Part shown: positions 1 through 8,259 of the stretch, one piece after another
How the letters are laid out: the number at the start of each line of letters is the position of its first letter
Numbering within the stretch: position 1 is the first letter of the stretch
Assembly (NCBI GenBank): GCA_021738565.1
Contig: JAIPBT010000040.1
Coordinates: 1 to 43,013, forward strand
Origin: Bacteroidales bacterium
Lineage (GTDB): Bacteria; Bacteroidota; Bacteroidia; Bacteroidales; GCA-2748055
Direction: 5' to 3'
DNA length: 43,013 nucleotides
Program-made: the position numbers and the translations under genes
Notes under the pieces: model-generated
Told to the model about the DNA's origin: nothing
The model's input: the letters and a program-made list of their open reading frames with translations, nothing else
Database searches by the model: none

Positions 1-2
1 AT

Positions 3-218
3 TTATTTGATAGTTTGCGTTCGATTGCCGAAGGTAAGGGAAAACAAGAAGGGAACAAACAGATTATAGAATGGAAATGGTACAGTTTAGGGCAAGGTGT
101 TTCAAGTAAACAAATCAGAGAAAGAGCAGGGGATGATAACCTTATCATTACAGAAGAATTTACATTGGCAGACGGTAAGGCAATGAAAGAAATAACAGTA
201 ATGACCAGGAAGAAATAA
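3..218 (+). CDS. C-terminal end of an unidentified protein (partial)
   Basis: The reading frame is open from the first base of the window to a TAA at 216-218, with no stop upstream, so this is the last ~71 codons of a gene that begins outside the window. The first in-frame TTG (position 15) is probably not a start. The residues are charged and soluble, ending with a GKAMKEITVMTRKK-type tail. I see no signal peptide, membrane segment or catalytic motif, and I do not recognise the family. The gene runs in the same direction as the DUF998-like gene but is separated from it by about 445 bases, so it is probably a separate transcript. Confidence 0.5.
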   Translation, partial: LFDSLRSIAEGKGKQEGNKQIIEWKWYSLGQGVSSKQIRERAGDDNLIITEEFTLADGKAMKEITVMTRKK

Positions 219-663
219 ACAACAGGAAAGAGCGCAAATGGAACTTTTCGCTGAGTTTCGCCGAGTTAAAATTTCCAGAACATCAAAGGAGTTTTACCGA
301 GGGGGCTTCGCCCGGGGAGTTACCTGGAGGCGTAGAACTCAGGAAATTTATTTCCAACTCCGCAAAACCTCCCTAAAACGTCCTGAAAATAAAAACTCTG
401 CGAATCCCGATAATTATCGGGACCGCGAATAAGCAAAGCGACTCAAATGAGTTTTACGAATATGACCTCTGCGGTAAATTTTTTAACCGTAGAATTTAAC
501 CGCGAAGGAATAACAGAGGCGTGAAACGCATAACATGGAACAGAAATACATTATGCTCATCTAATGTTTTGGATTTGGTTAAATAATGGGGTCCAAAAGA
601 GTTCCCGACTTGACAAATTACCTCTGTTTTTGTATATTACAGGGTATTATAATCCGGCGGGTC
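219..663. other. Intergenic stretch with short palindromes, no convincing gene
   Basis: There is no credible gene here. A 64-codon frame at 238-432 has low-complexity, arginine-rich content and looks like chance. There are two small stem-loops: GGGC-TTC-GCCC at 303-313, and a perfect 16-bp palindrome CCCGATAATTATCGGG at 406-421. Two CTCTGCG words (around 397 and 468) and a CAGAGGCG word near 515 give a degenerate repeat texture. A sigma70-looking pair, TTGAC at 610-614 and TATATTAC at 633-640, sits just ahead of the ATG at 664 and may be the promoter of the next gene. Confidence 0.4.
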
Positions 664-1305
664 ATGCATCTCTATGGCGGTACATATGATGATGATCAGT
701 TGATCCATCTTGGTGAGGACCTCAACCGCTGGCTTAGTTATCTTTTAATAACAACAGCCGCAACCTTTCTTCTTGGGATCCTTGCCTTCGGGGAGCCATT
801 TTCCCTCAGCGAACATGCGTTCAGCTACCTGGGAATGATCAATACCCCCAATGGCAATCCGAACGGTCCCGGTCTTTTCATTTTCTCAACGGGCATACTC
901 ATCAGTTCATATATCTGCTTCCGGCTTAACAGCATTCTTCACGGGGGCTACAGCCACAACCTTTTCAGGATCTGTGGAATCGGTTACCTGGTCATGCTGG
1001 TTCCCTGCGACCTTTTCAATCCTGTTCACATGGTGGGAGCGGCCATGGTTTTTGCCTCGCTGTGGTTCTTTACCAATATTCGCCTTATGCACCTCATCCC
1101 CTTTATCGGCTGGTTGAAATTTATATTCTATCAACTCATTCTCCAGGGAAGTGTACTGCCCTATGCCTACCTGTATGCCGTGAACTCCCCTGACAAACAG
1201 TTTGTTCAGAAGATCGCGCTATTCGGACTTATCCTGGTATTGAAGATTTCGGTGGTCGAATTCAAAAAAGCGATCTCACGGGAACTTGAGCCACAGCACC
1301 ATTGA
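664..1305 (+). CDS. DUF998-like integral membrane protein
   Basis: A 213-residue membrane protein. I chose the ATG at 664 over the in-frame ATG at 586, because the extra 26 residues are unlike a leader and a promoter-like TTGAC/TATATTAC pair lies between the two starts. After a short polar N-terminus (LYGGTYDDDQ) there are about six hydrophobic segments. The first is followed by SEHAFSYLGM and an asparagine/proline/glycine-rich loop, then a helix starting GLFIFSTGIL. That 'SyLG ... N ... lFn.Gil' pattern is characteristic of DUF998 (Frag1/DRAM-like) proteins, which have no settled biochemical role. The conserved aspartate in PCDLFNPVH fits the same family. The next gene starts 91 bases downstream with its own -7 box, so this is probably monocistronic. 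The fold assignment is moderate and the function unknown. Confidence 0.6.
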   Translation: MHLYGGTYDDDQLIHLGEDLNRWLSYLLITTAATFLLGILAFGEPFSLSEHAFSYLGMINTPNGNPNGPGLFIFSTGILISSYICFRLNSILHGGYSHNLFRICGIGYLVMLVPCDLFNPVHMVGAAMVFASLWFFTNIRLMHLIPFIGWLKFIFYQLILQGSVLPYAYLYAVNSPDKQFVQKIALFGLILVLKISVVEFKKAISRELEPQHH

Positions 1306-1358
1306 AAATATCCCGGAAATAATTTTTTTCCCCTTCACAAGTATAATTTTCGAATTAC

Positions 1359-1366
1359 TATATTTG
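1359..1366 (+). promoter_or_regulatory. Candidate -7 box (TAnnTTTG) for the BNR-propeller gene
   Basis: TATATTTG at 1359-1366 matches the Bacteroidota -7 consensus TAnnTTTG and lies 30 bases ahead of the chosen ATG at 1397. No good TTTG is present at -33, so this rests on one box. It supports the short start at 1397 over the longer in-frame start at 1286. Confidence 0.4.
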
Positions 1367-1396
1367 CTCATTGCCAGTAAACTAAAATTAATTCTT

Positions 1397-4300
1397 ATGA
1401 AACCCTTCAGTTTTATCCTCCTCTTCCTCAGCCTTTCATTGTTTGCCCAGGAAAAGGAAACAGAGATCAATTCATCGCTTGTTAACGGACTAAAATTCAG
1501 GAACATCGGACCGGCATTTTCTTCCGGAAGAATTGCCGACATTGCCATTCATCCTGAAAATGATAACACCTGGTATGTGGCCGTTGGTTCAGGGAACGTT
1601 TGGAAAACCACGAATGCAGGTGTCACATGGGAAGCCATTTTTGATGATCAGCGCTCATATTCCATAGGGTGCGTCACCATCGATCCGGTAAATCCCAATA
1701 CCATCTGGGTGGGAACCGGTGAAAATGTCGGCGGAAGGCACGTCGGTTACGGTGATGGAATCTATAAAAGTCCTGATGGCGGAAAGACCTGGGAGAACAT
1801 GGGACTGAAACAATCAGAACATATTTCTGAGATCACCGTGCACCCCGAAAATTCTGATGTTGTTTATGTAGCGGCACAGGGACCACTCTGGACCAAAGGC
1901 GGTGAAAGGGGCCTGTACAAAAGCATCGATGGCGGAAAAACATGGAAGCTGGCGCTCAGCGACAATGAGTGGACCGGTGTTACAGATATAGCCATGGACC
2001 CCGATAACCCTGATATTCTGTTCGCTGCAACCTGGCAAAGGCACAGGACCGTTGCTGCATACATGGGAGGCGGACCGGGATCTGGGATCCACAGGAGTAC
2101 GGATGGCGGAGAGACCTGGGAAAAACTTAAAACCGGACTTCCAACATCCAACATGGGCAAAATTGGTATCACCATCTCACCCTTCGATTCAAATATCATC
2201 TACGCGGCCATCACGCTCGACAGGAGAACCGGCGGCATGTATATCTCACATGATTGCGGCAGCAGCTGGACAAAACAGTCAAATACAGTCGCCGGGGGTA
2301 CCGGTCCGCACTACTACCAGGAACTGTACGCCTCTCCCCACCAGGAAGGCAGATTGTACCTGGCCGATGTACGCATGCAGGTTTCCGATGACCATGGAAA
2401 AACTTTCACCAGGATGAAAGAGACACGAAAGCACTCCGATAACCATTCGCTGACCTTCAGGAAGGACGATCCGGATTACCTGCTTGTGGGTACCGACGGC
2501 GGAATTTATGAGAGTTTTGACCTGGCGGAAAACTGGCGGTTTATCGGCAACCTTCCTGTTACACAATATTACAAACTGGCACTTGATGATGCCGTTCCTT
2601 TTTATAATGTTTTCGGCGGAACCCAGGACAACGGCACACATGCAGGTCCTTCACGAACCGTTTTTTCAGAAGGCATTAGAAATGCCGACTGGGCACATAT
2701 TCTGGGGGGCGATGGTCACCAGACAGCCACAGAACCAGGAAACCCCGACATTGTTTATGGTGAGAGCCAGCAGGGCGTATTGTCCCGGATAGACCGGATC
2801 ACAGGAGAACAGGTCTATATTCAGCCCCAGGCAGGAAAAGGAGAACCACATGAAAGATTTAACTGGGATACCCCCATCCTGGTCAGCGCACATAACCCGG
2901 CCAGGATCTACACGGCATCCTACCGCGTCTGGAGGTCCGATAACCGGGGCGACAGCTGGAGTACCGTTTCCGGTGACCTCACAAAAGGTATAGAGCGGAT
3001 CGAGTTGCCGATCATGGGCCGCAAACAGAGTTGGGACAACCCATGGGACATTTATGCCATGTCAAATTACAGTACGGTCACATCGCTAGGAGAATCTCCA
3101 ATAGACGAAAATATCCTTTATGCAGCTACCGATGACGGAATCATCCAGGTGACAAAAGACGGGGGAGCAAACTGGGAAAAAACAACGATTCGTTCCATCA
3201 AGGGCATACCGGAAACCGCTTTTGTAAATGATATCCGGGCCGACCTTTTCGATGCGAACACAGTGTATGCTGCACTTGATAATCATAAATATGGTGATTT
3301 CAAACCTTACATTATAAAAAGTACTGATGCAGGCAACAGCTGGAACGTGATCTCCGGGAACATTAACGACCGGACACTTGTCTGGAGACTGGTCCAGGAC
3401 CATGTAAAGAAGGAACTCCTCTTTGCGGCAACTGAATTCGGGATCTGGTTCACCATCAATGGTGGAGAAAAATGGATACAGATGAAAAGCGGTCTGCCCA
3501 CCATCTCTTTCCGTGATATCCAGATCCAGCGGCGCGAGAACGATTTGGTCGGGGCTTCATTCGGACGGAGCTTCTTTATCCTCGACGATCTGTCACCCTT
3601 GCGCGAACTTACGGCTGAAATGTTAAATGAAGATACGAAGTTGTTCTCCGTTAAAGATGCCTGGCTCTACCAGCCACAAGGTATAACTGTTTCGCCGGGC
3701 GCATCAGAATACAGGGCAAAAAATCCTCCTTTCGGAGCAGTTTTTACCTACTATCTCAAAGAGGATTTGAAGTCCCTTAAACAGTTGCGAAAAGAAAAAG
3801 AAAAGAAACTGGACGAATCCGGCAGCGATATTCCATTCCCCGGTTGGCAGGCGCTGGAAGCAGAGCGCAGCGAGGATGATCCATTCCTCCTGATCACCGT
3901 GAAGGACCAGGACGGGAAAGTGGTGAATCATGTAAATGCACCTGCTAAAAAAGGCATCCGAAGGGCAAACTGGGACCTCAGGTATGCATCAAAGTATGGG
4001 ATGGACCCCGAAGAGGGGGCCGCTGAACTGGATGTTGAATCCAACGGGTACCTTGTAACTCCGGGAACATATACCGCAACAATGTTTGCAGTGCACAAGG
4101 GCGAGGTTGAACAGCTCGCCGGACCAGTAGAGTTCACGGTCAAACCGCTTTACCAGGGTGCGCTTGAACCTGTGCCACAACAAAAAGTAAAGGAATTCAG
4201 GGAAAAACTTGACCAGGCCCTGCTTGATTATGCCGCCGTCAGAAAGGCACTCAGTGAAGCGAAAGACCGTGTGGAGGTCATGAAGAATGCATGCTTCAGG

Positions 4301-4630
4301 ATGGATCACGATGCTGACGAACTCCTGGAAGAGGTCTATGAAGCAGAATCCATGATCCAAAAACTGGATGAAAGTCTTAACGGACAGCAATCAAGGCAGG
4401 AAGTGGGAGAAAAACAGGAGAATACCCCCGGACTCAGGCTGATGGTGGCCCGCCGTGGCTTTTCAACCACCTACGGTCCCACGCAAATGCACATGGAAAG
4501 TCTCGATACCGGAATCGAAGAGCTGAAACCGATCAAAGAAGAATTGAAAAACATAAGCGGCCGGGTATTGCCTGAACTGGAAAATAAGCTTAGGTCGGCA
4601 GGAGCACCACTGATCGATGAACTTGAATAA
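1397..4630 (+). CDS. Secreted BNR/sortilin-type beta-propeller protein
   Basis: A 1077-residue exported protein. Translation from ATG 1397 gives a clean signal peptide (KPFSFILLFLSLSLFAQ), whereas the frame-extending start at 1286 would put 37 unlike residues in front of it. The first ~750 residues carry repeated BNR/Asp-box units (STDGGETWEKL, SPDGGKTWENM, SDDHGKTFTRM, TKDGGANWEK), the signature of sortilin/VPS10-like propellers. Large bacterial members are often annotated as glycosyl hydrolases without proof. A beta-rich segment follows (LKEDLKSLKQL onward), then a C-terminal region rich in charged helices that is likely coiled coil (about 930-1077). I see no lipobox and no T9SS sorting domain, so it is probably periplasmic. 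The stop is only 18 bases from the next ATG, so the two genes may be co-transcribed. Substrate is unknown. Confidence 0.8.
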   Translation: MKPFSFILLFLSLSLFAQEKETEINSSLVNGLKFRNIGPAFSSGRIADIAIHPENDNTWYVAVGSGNVWKTTNAGVTWEAIFDDQRSYSIGCVTIDPVNPNTIWVGTGENVGGRHVGYGDGIYKSPDGGKTWENMGLKQSEHISEITVHPENSDVVYVAAQGPLWTKGGERGLYKSIDGGKTWKLALSDNEWTGVTDIAMDPDNPDILFAATWQRHRTVAAYMGGGPGSGIHRSTDGGETWEKLKTGLPTSNMGKIGITISPFDSNIIYAAITLDRRTGGMYISHDCGSSWTKQSNTVAGGTGPHYYQELYASPHQEGRLYLADVRMQVSDDHGKTFTRMKETRKHSDNHSLTFRKDDPDYLLVGTDGGIYESFDLAENWRFIGNLPVTQYYKLALDDAVPFYNVFGGTQDNGTHAGPSRTVFSEGIRNADWAHILGGDGHQTATEPGNPDIVYGESQQGVLSRIDRITGEQVYIQPQAGKGEPHERFNWDTPILVSAHNPARIYTASYRVWRSDNRGDSWSTVSGDLTKGIERIELPIMGRKQSWDNPWDIYAMSNYSTVTSLGESPIDENILYAATDDGIIQVTKDGGANWEKTTIRSIKGIPETAFVNDIRADLFDANTVYAALDNHKYGDFKPYIIKSTDAGNSWNVISGNINDRTLVWRLVQDHVKKELLFAATEFGIWFTINGGEKWIQMKSGLPTISFRDIQIQRRENDLVGASFGRSFFILDDLSPLRELTAEMLNEDTKLFSVKDAWLYQPQGITVSPGASEYRAKNPPFGAVFTYYLKEDLKSLKQLRKEKEKKLDESGSDIPFPGWQALEAERSEDDPFLLITVKDQDGKVVNHVNAPAKKGIRRANWDLRYASKYGMDPEEGAAELDVESNGYLVTPGTYTATMFAVHKGEVEQLAGPVEFTVKPLYQGALEPVPQQKVKEFREKLDQALLDYAAVRKALSEAKDRVEVMKNACFRMDHDADELLEEVYEAESMIQKLDESLNGQQSRQEVGEKQENTPGLRLMVARRGFSTTYGPTQMHMESLDTGIEELKPIKEELKNISGRVLPELENKLRSAGAPLIDELE

Positions 4631-4648
4631 AAACACTGCACAATATCC

Positions 4649-5302
4649 ATGCTTACCCTGCAAGCATTAGAAGAATGGTTTGAAGATATTGAAAGGATCA
4701 TTTTTGATGTAAAGGTCTCCGTGAATAACCTCAACAGGTTGGAGAATCCACGGGATGATTATGAAAGGATCATCCTCAATGATCCTTTCTTCGTGCAGTT
4801 TTATCACCAGTCAAAATTCACCCTTGTTGTTCAGTTGTGTAAATTATTCGATGAAAACCAGCGGCAGAAGCGGAATTTCTTCAGGTTGTTCAACAACCTG
4901 CGCTATGAAAAATATGATGACAGTCTGAAGAACCGCCTGAAACAAAACAGGGGAAAAGAAGGACTTTTCACCAACAAATCGCAGGTCAGGAATGCCATCC
5001 CTCCCCTGTTGAATGAATTGAAGGATAAGAAAGATTTAATCGAAAGGATCAAGACACTGCGGGATAGAATGTATGCCCATACCGATCCAATAAAGGAACT
5101 GCCCGATGTGCCAGCATTAGAAATGAAAATGATGTCTGAAATTGCTGAAAGGGTATATAATTATCTTATGAAAAGTATGTTCAACAAGACGTTTCTCTTT
5201 GAAATGAACAGCGAATGGAAGGTCGGTCACATTATTGAAATACTTGCCCAAAAGAAAAAAGAAGAACTGGAAGCAATAAGAAAAACATCAAAGAACAAAT
5301 AA
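4649..5302 (+). CDS. Hypothetical helical protein, possible HEPN (AbiU2-like) fold
   Basis: A 217-residue cytoplasmic, mostly helical protein with no signal peptide. The segment IKTLRDRMYAHTDPIKEL (around residue 130-150) fits the R-x(4-6)-H motif of HEPN RNases, and the preceding helix (SKFTLVVQLCKLFDE) resembles the first helix pair of AbiU2-like HEPN proteins. Family knowledge: many HEPN proteins are metal-independent RNases in toxin-antitoxin or abortive-infection modules, and others are non-enzymatic. No adjacent nucleotidyltransferase, antitoxin or defence gene is visible; the immediate partner is the secreted propeller gene 18 bases upstream. The C-terminus is a lysine/glutamate-rich helix. 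The HEPN call rests on one motif and helix pattern, so it is tentative; the ORF itself is solid. Confidence 0.6.
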   Translation: MLTLQALEEWFEDIERIIFDVKVSVNNLNRLENPRDDYERIILNDPFFVQFYHQSKFTLVVQLCKLFDENQRQKRNFFRLFNNLRYEKYDDSLKNRLKQNRGKEGLFTNKSQVRNAIPPLLNELKDKKDLIERIKTLRDRMYAHTDPIKELPDVPALEMKMMSEIAERVYNYLMKSMFNKTFLFEMNSEWKVGHIIEILAQKKKEELEAIRKTSKNK

Positions 5303-5498
5303 TATATCCGGGATCATTGAAAAAATAGAGGCATACAATAAAAAACATCAGTAGCAGGCAGATTTTTAAAAAATTGAAATATATATTTATATCACTATTA
5401 ATATATATATATTTCGACTTGTCGTTTCGGTTCAACAATTGAACGCAATATTAGTTTAAAATTTATCTTTCAATTGATAATGAAGAAAAGCTTTGAAA

Positions 5499-5806
5499 TT
5501 AATTTCCAATACATCTGTAAATATCCACGAACATGCAGGAGGTAACATCCTTGCAGGTTTTTCCTATTTTCTTCAGAACCATTGAACCTGCCTGCTGGCC
5601 CAGGAAGAATGCAGAAACCAGTACCAAATAGGTATACCAGGCAAAGCCCACGTGTGAAACCAACCGCAATGCAATGACAATGACCACCGCGATGTGGATG
5701 GGGCCAGGAACCATTGCAGTGTATAGCGTTTAACGTTGGCGCGCCAGTAACCGAACGGCACATTAAGCAATAAAACAATACAACCTGTTAAAAGCAACTT
5801 AACCAT
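5499..5806 (-). pseudogene. Small membrane protein gene with a single-base frameshift
   Basis: Two overlapping minus-strand frames join into one sensible ~102-residue membrane protein. The upstream frame (ATG at 5806) reads VKLLLTGCIVLLLNVPFGYWRANVKRYTLQWFLA and then turns to nonsense. The other frame continues with IHIAVVIVIALRL, FAWYTYLVLVSAFFLGQQAGS and a short polar tail to the stop at 5499. The switch falls at a GGGG run at 5700-5703, and the span (308 bases) is one short of a multiple of three, so one deleted base explains it. The joined protein resembles, from memory, a family of ~100-residue Bacteroidota membrane proteins with a PFGYWR...QWFLA-h motif and a final GAFFLGQ helix; their function is unknown to me. 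It is either a recent pseudogene or a sequencing/assembly error at the homopolymer. The flank 5303-5498 is AT-rich with no gene. Confidence 0.6.
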
Positions 5807-6018
5807 GTGTCAGTAAAGATTATTAAAAACACATTTCAAACCATTGAGCTTACTTATCATTGATCGCAAGGAGAACGGAATTCTCTTACGAATTTAATAC
5901 AATTGAATCGTATTTTGTAACTTTATTTGATCGTATGCCTGGTTATTCCGGGCAGGCAAAAATCATGAACAGAAGATTTCAATGCATATTTATTCCATCA
6001 TTTAAATTTTTCCCAACC

Positions 6019-7455
6019 ATGAAAACCGGCAAAAAATCTTATGGTACCATCACAATAGCAGTATTATCTTTAGCTTTGATTGCTGGCACAGCATTCATAA
6101 TGAGCCCCTGCAATGATCTCCCTACAATTCCTGATACCCGGCAATCAAATGTACGTGACAACTACCTGAACTATTGTGCGGGATGCCACGGGGAAAACCT
6201 GGAAAAGTTCAACAAAAGTGAATGGATGTATGGCGACAATGATGATGCAGCTTTTAAGAGCATTAAATATGGCAGGGAAGATATCGGGATGCCTGCTTTT
6301 GAGCTAACTTTTACAGATGAACAGATCCGGGATATGGCCACTTATACTCGTACTGCAGTATCAAAAGATCAGTTAAAACAGGGAGCCGCGATTACCCTGG
6401 AAAAAGTGGTGAAATCGAAGAAACAAAATTTTGTGATTGATACGGTGGTTACCGGTCTGAAAGTCCCCTGGGGTATGGAGTTTCTGCCCAACGGCGATAT
6501 GCTCATCGCAGAACGGGAAGGCATCCTTTACCGCTTTTCAAAAGGAAAGCTTACAGAGATCAAGGGACTGCCTGACATAATGGCCAAAGGCCAGGGTGGA
6601 CTATTAGATCTTCGGCTGCATCCCGACTACGGGGAAAACGGGTGGCTCTATTTTTCCTTTTCACAGCCCTCGGAAAGCAACCCCCGTGAAGGATGTACTG
6701 CCATTATGCGTGCCCGCCTTTCGGACAACAGCTTGGTTGACAAAGAGATGATCTTCGATGGAGTCCCGGATTCAAACCGCGGCCACCACTGGGGATGCAA
6801 ACTGCAGTTCGATAAGCAGGGGTACCTGTGGTTCGGAATAGGCGATCGAGGGAACAGGGATGTGAATCCTCAAACTGTAAAGAATGATTGCGGAAAAATT
6901 CACCGGATACATGACAATGGAAGCATTCCCGAAGATAATCCTTTCGTGAACACCCGCGGAGCCAAACCTTCAATCTATTCATATGGCCACCGGAATCCGC
7001 AGGGAACCACCATGCATCCTGAAACAGGGGAAATCTGGGAATCGGAACATGGTCCCAAAGGGGGTGATGAACTCAACCTGATCGAAGCCGGAAAAAATTA
7101 TGGCTGGCCAGTGATCTCCTATGGTATCAACTATAACGGCACAAAATTTACAGATATCACAGAGAAAGAAGGAATGGAGCAACCGGTAATCCAATGGACA
7201 CCCTCCATTGCCCCGTGCGGAATGACCTTTGTCGACAGCGACCGGTATCCCGGATGGAAGAACAACATCCTCATCGGATCCCTGCGCTTCAAATACCTTG
7301 AGCGGGTGGAACTTGACGGAAGAAAAGTAACCGACCAGGAAAAACTACTCGAAGGGATCGGTAGGGTACGAAACGTGGAAATGGGACCCGAAGGTTTCAT
7401 ATACGTGGCTATGGAACAACCAGGATTCATCGTCAAGCTATTACCATTGAATTAA
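6019..7455 (+). CDS. Cytochrome c - PQQ-type soluble sugar dehydrogenase fusion
   Basis: A 478-residue exported protein. I chose ATG 6019 because it places a signal/anchor segment (YGTITIAVLSLALIAGTAFI) at the N-terminus; the frame-extending start at 5860 gives unlike sequence. Residues 45-115 are a c-type cytochrome domain: haem motif CAGCH (C53, C56, H57) and a likely axial methionine in IGMPAF (M91). From ~140 onward is a six-bladed propeller of the soluble glucose/aldose dehydrogenase family (PF07995): VPWGMEFLPNGDMLIAER, GGLLDLRLHPDY, RGHHWGCKLQFD, YGHRNPQG and SEHGPKGGDELN are family hallmarks. It should oxidise aldose sugars with PQQ in the periplasm and pass electrons to the attached haem. 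No PQQ synthesis genes are in the window. The specific sugar and the presence of PQQ are inferred. The 5' leader holds TGCCTG/CAGGCA arms at 5936-5959. Confidence 0.8.
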   Translation: MKTGKKSYGTITIAVLSLALIAGTAFIMSPCNDLPTIPDTRQSNVRDNYLNYCAGCHGENLEKFNKSEWMYGDNDDAAFKSIKYGREDIGMPAFELTFTDEQIRDMATYTRTAVSKDQLKQGAAITLEKVVKSKKQNFVIDTVVTGLKVPWGMEFLPNGDMLIAEREGILYRFSKGKLTEIKGLPDIMAKGQGGLLDLRLHPDYGENGWLYFSFSQPSESNPREGCTAIMRARLSDNSLVDKEMIFDGVPDSNRGHHWGCKLQFDKQGYLWFGIGDRGNRDVNPQTVKNDCGKIHRIHDNGSIPEDNPFVNTRGAKPSIYSYGHRNPQGTTMHPETGEIWESEHGPKGGDELNLIEAGKNYGWPVISYGINYNGTKFTDITEKEGMEQPVIQWTPSIAPCGMTFVDSDRYPGWKNNILIGSLRFKYLERVELDGRKVTDQEKLLEGIGRVRNVEMGPEGFIYVAMEQPGFIVKLLPLN

Positions 7456-7556
7456 ATTTAACCCGTTTCTTTTCTATAAGCTTTTGTATGAACAAAGATC
7501 AAAGTAAATGACACAATTGTATCTGTATCAAACCATCCCACTGTATCACTACCTAA

Positions 7557-7596
7557 CCGTCTCACCGTCTCACTGTCTCACCGTCTCACCGTCTCA
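7557..7596. repeat. Five tandem copies of an 8-bp unit (CCGTCTCA)
   Basis: CCGTCTCA occurs five times head to tail, the third copy with one change (CTGTCTCA). It is followed by a looser AACCAGC/ACCAGTT repetition at about 7607-7634. It lies in the non-coding stretch between the sugar dehydrogenase stop (7455) and the riboswitch (about 7738). Units are far too short for CRISPR. I see no function; such tracts are prone to slippage. Confidence 0.75.
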
Positions 7597-7725
7597 CCGC
7601 ATTACCTAACCAGCAACCAGTTAACCAGCAACCATCGCATCCCCAGTGTTGCTAAAAAATAAATACCATCTCAAACTGTTAATAATATTTTCCCCGCATA
7701 TTAAGCTTCATTCATTCATATTTTT

Positions 7726-7733
7726 TACATTTG
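7726..7733 (+). promoter_or_regulatory. Candidate -7 box for the cobalamin operon
   Basis: TACATTTG is a perfect TAnnTTTG box placed so that transcription would begin near 7740, exactly where the riboswitch-like leader begins. The -33 element is not clear. The position relative to the aptamer is the main support. Confidence 0.5.
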
Positions 7734-7737
7734 CCTA

Positions 7738-7950
7738 TCACTGGTTTCCGTGATCCCGATTTCTTCGGGAAGGAATGAAAAGGGAATGCCGTGCTCCGAA
7801 TACCAACTGTGACATCGGAAATTCGGCAACAGTTCCCGCTGCTGTGATCCCTCCCGGCTATTGCCGGGAATGTTTCGGACAACATGCCACTCTCCGTAAG
7901 GGAAGGGGAAGGCGCCCGAAACAGGGGTAAGTCAGAAGACCTGCCAGTGT
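7738..7950 (+). promoter_or_regulatory. Cobalamin (B12) riboswitch
   Basis: The leader carries the landmarks of the AdoCbl-type aptamer in order: an opening GGTTTC (7743), AAAAGGGAAT (7787 onward), a CAACAGTTCCCGCTGCTGTGA core (7830-7850; the tract written here is 19-21 bases depending on ends), two peripheral hairpins (CCCG...CGGG around 7758-7772, TCCCGGC...GCCGGGA around 7853-7870), and the B12 box AGTCAGAAGACCTGCC at 7930-7945. The ~140 bases between the box and the first ORF should hold the expression platform. Family knowledge: ligand binding usually represses downstream uptake genes. The four genes that follow fit corrinoid acquisition. Confidence 0.93.
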
Positions 7951-8088
7951 AACATAGGTTTTGCAGCCTGCGGAGAACAGGTGGCTGATCATTTCGATGT
8001 CAAAAGACCTCCACACAGTACATCGTAAGCTGCAAAATCAAAAGAGAACCCGGAAGGCAGTAACGATGAAAATTTCAAGCAACGCATA

Positions 8089-8259
8089 ATGCAAAAGAGT
8101 TGCCCAAAGTGCCATTCAGCATTTGAATGCAGGAATGACAACATCATGGAATGTGCATGCGTGGATGTAATCTTGTCTGCTGAAGACAGAAATTACATTA
8201 GCGGAAAGTATGATGATTGTTTGTGCGTGGATTGCCTTGTAGAATTAAAAGTTAATTAG
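8089..8259 (+). CDS. Small cysteine-rich CWC-type protein
   Basis: A 56-residue ORF starting at ATG 8089 and ending at TAG 8257-8259. It has eight cysteines in an ordered pattern: CPKC (C5, C8), C14, CAC (C22, C24) and CLCVDC (C44, C46, C49). This matches, from memory, the 'cysteine-rich CWC' family (PF14375), with the central Trp replaced by Ala. The CxxC and CxCxxC clusters suggest binding of zinc or another metal; no function is established to my knowledge. It is the first gene after the B12 riboswitch and on the same strand, so it is probably B12-regulated with the receptor genes. A seven-codon ORF (8066-8089) overlaps its start as TAATG, a possible translational coupling. Its stop codon lies inside the palindromic element at 8252-8301. 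No signal peptide, so it is cytoplasmic. Confidence 0.75.
   Translation: MQKSCPKCHSAFECRNDNIMECACVDVILSAEDRNYISGKYDDCLCVDCLVELKVN

Noticed and set aside
238-432. 64-codon open frame as a gene
   Set aside because: Arginine-rich, low-complexity content with hairpin sequence inside and no start signal; looks like chance in a repeat-textured spacer.
1286-1396. Upstream start for the BNR-propeller protein at 1286
   Set aside because: It would overlap the DUF998-like gene and place 37 residues before a perfect signal peptide; a -7 box at 1359 lies inside it.
4649-5302. Toxin-antitoxin module with the HEPN-like gene
   Set aside because: No antitoxin-sized or nucleotidyltransferase gene is adjacent, so a two-gene module cannot be supported from this window.
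5860-6018. Start at 5860 for the sugar dehydrogenase
   Set aside because: The extra 53 residues are not leader-like and contain the TGCCTG/CAGGCA inverted repeat; ATG 6019 gives a normal signal segment.
7557-7596. Repeated CCGTCTCA units as a CRISPR-like array
   Set aside because: Units are 8 bp and contiguous with no spacers, and no cas genes are present. It is a simple tandem repeat.
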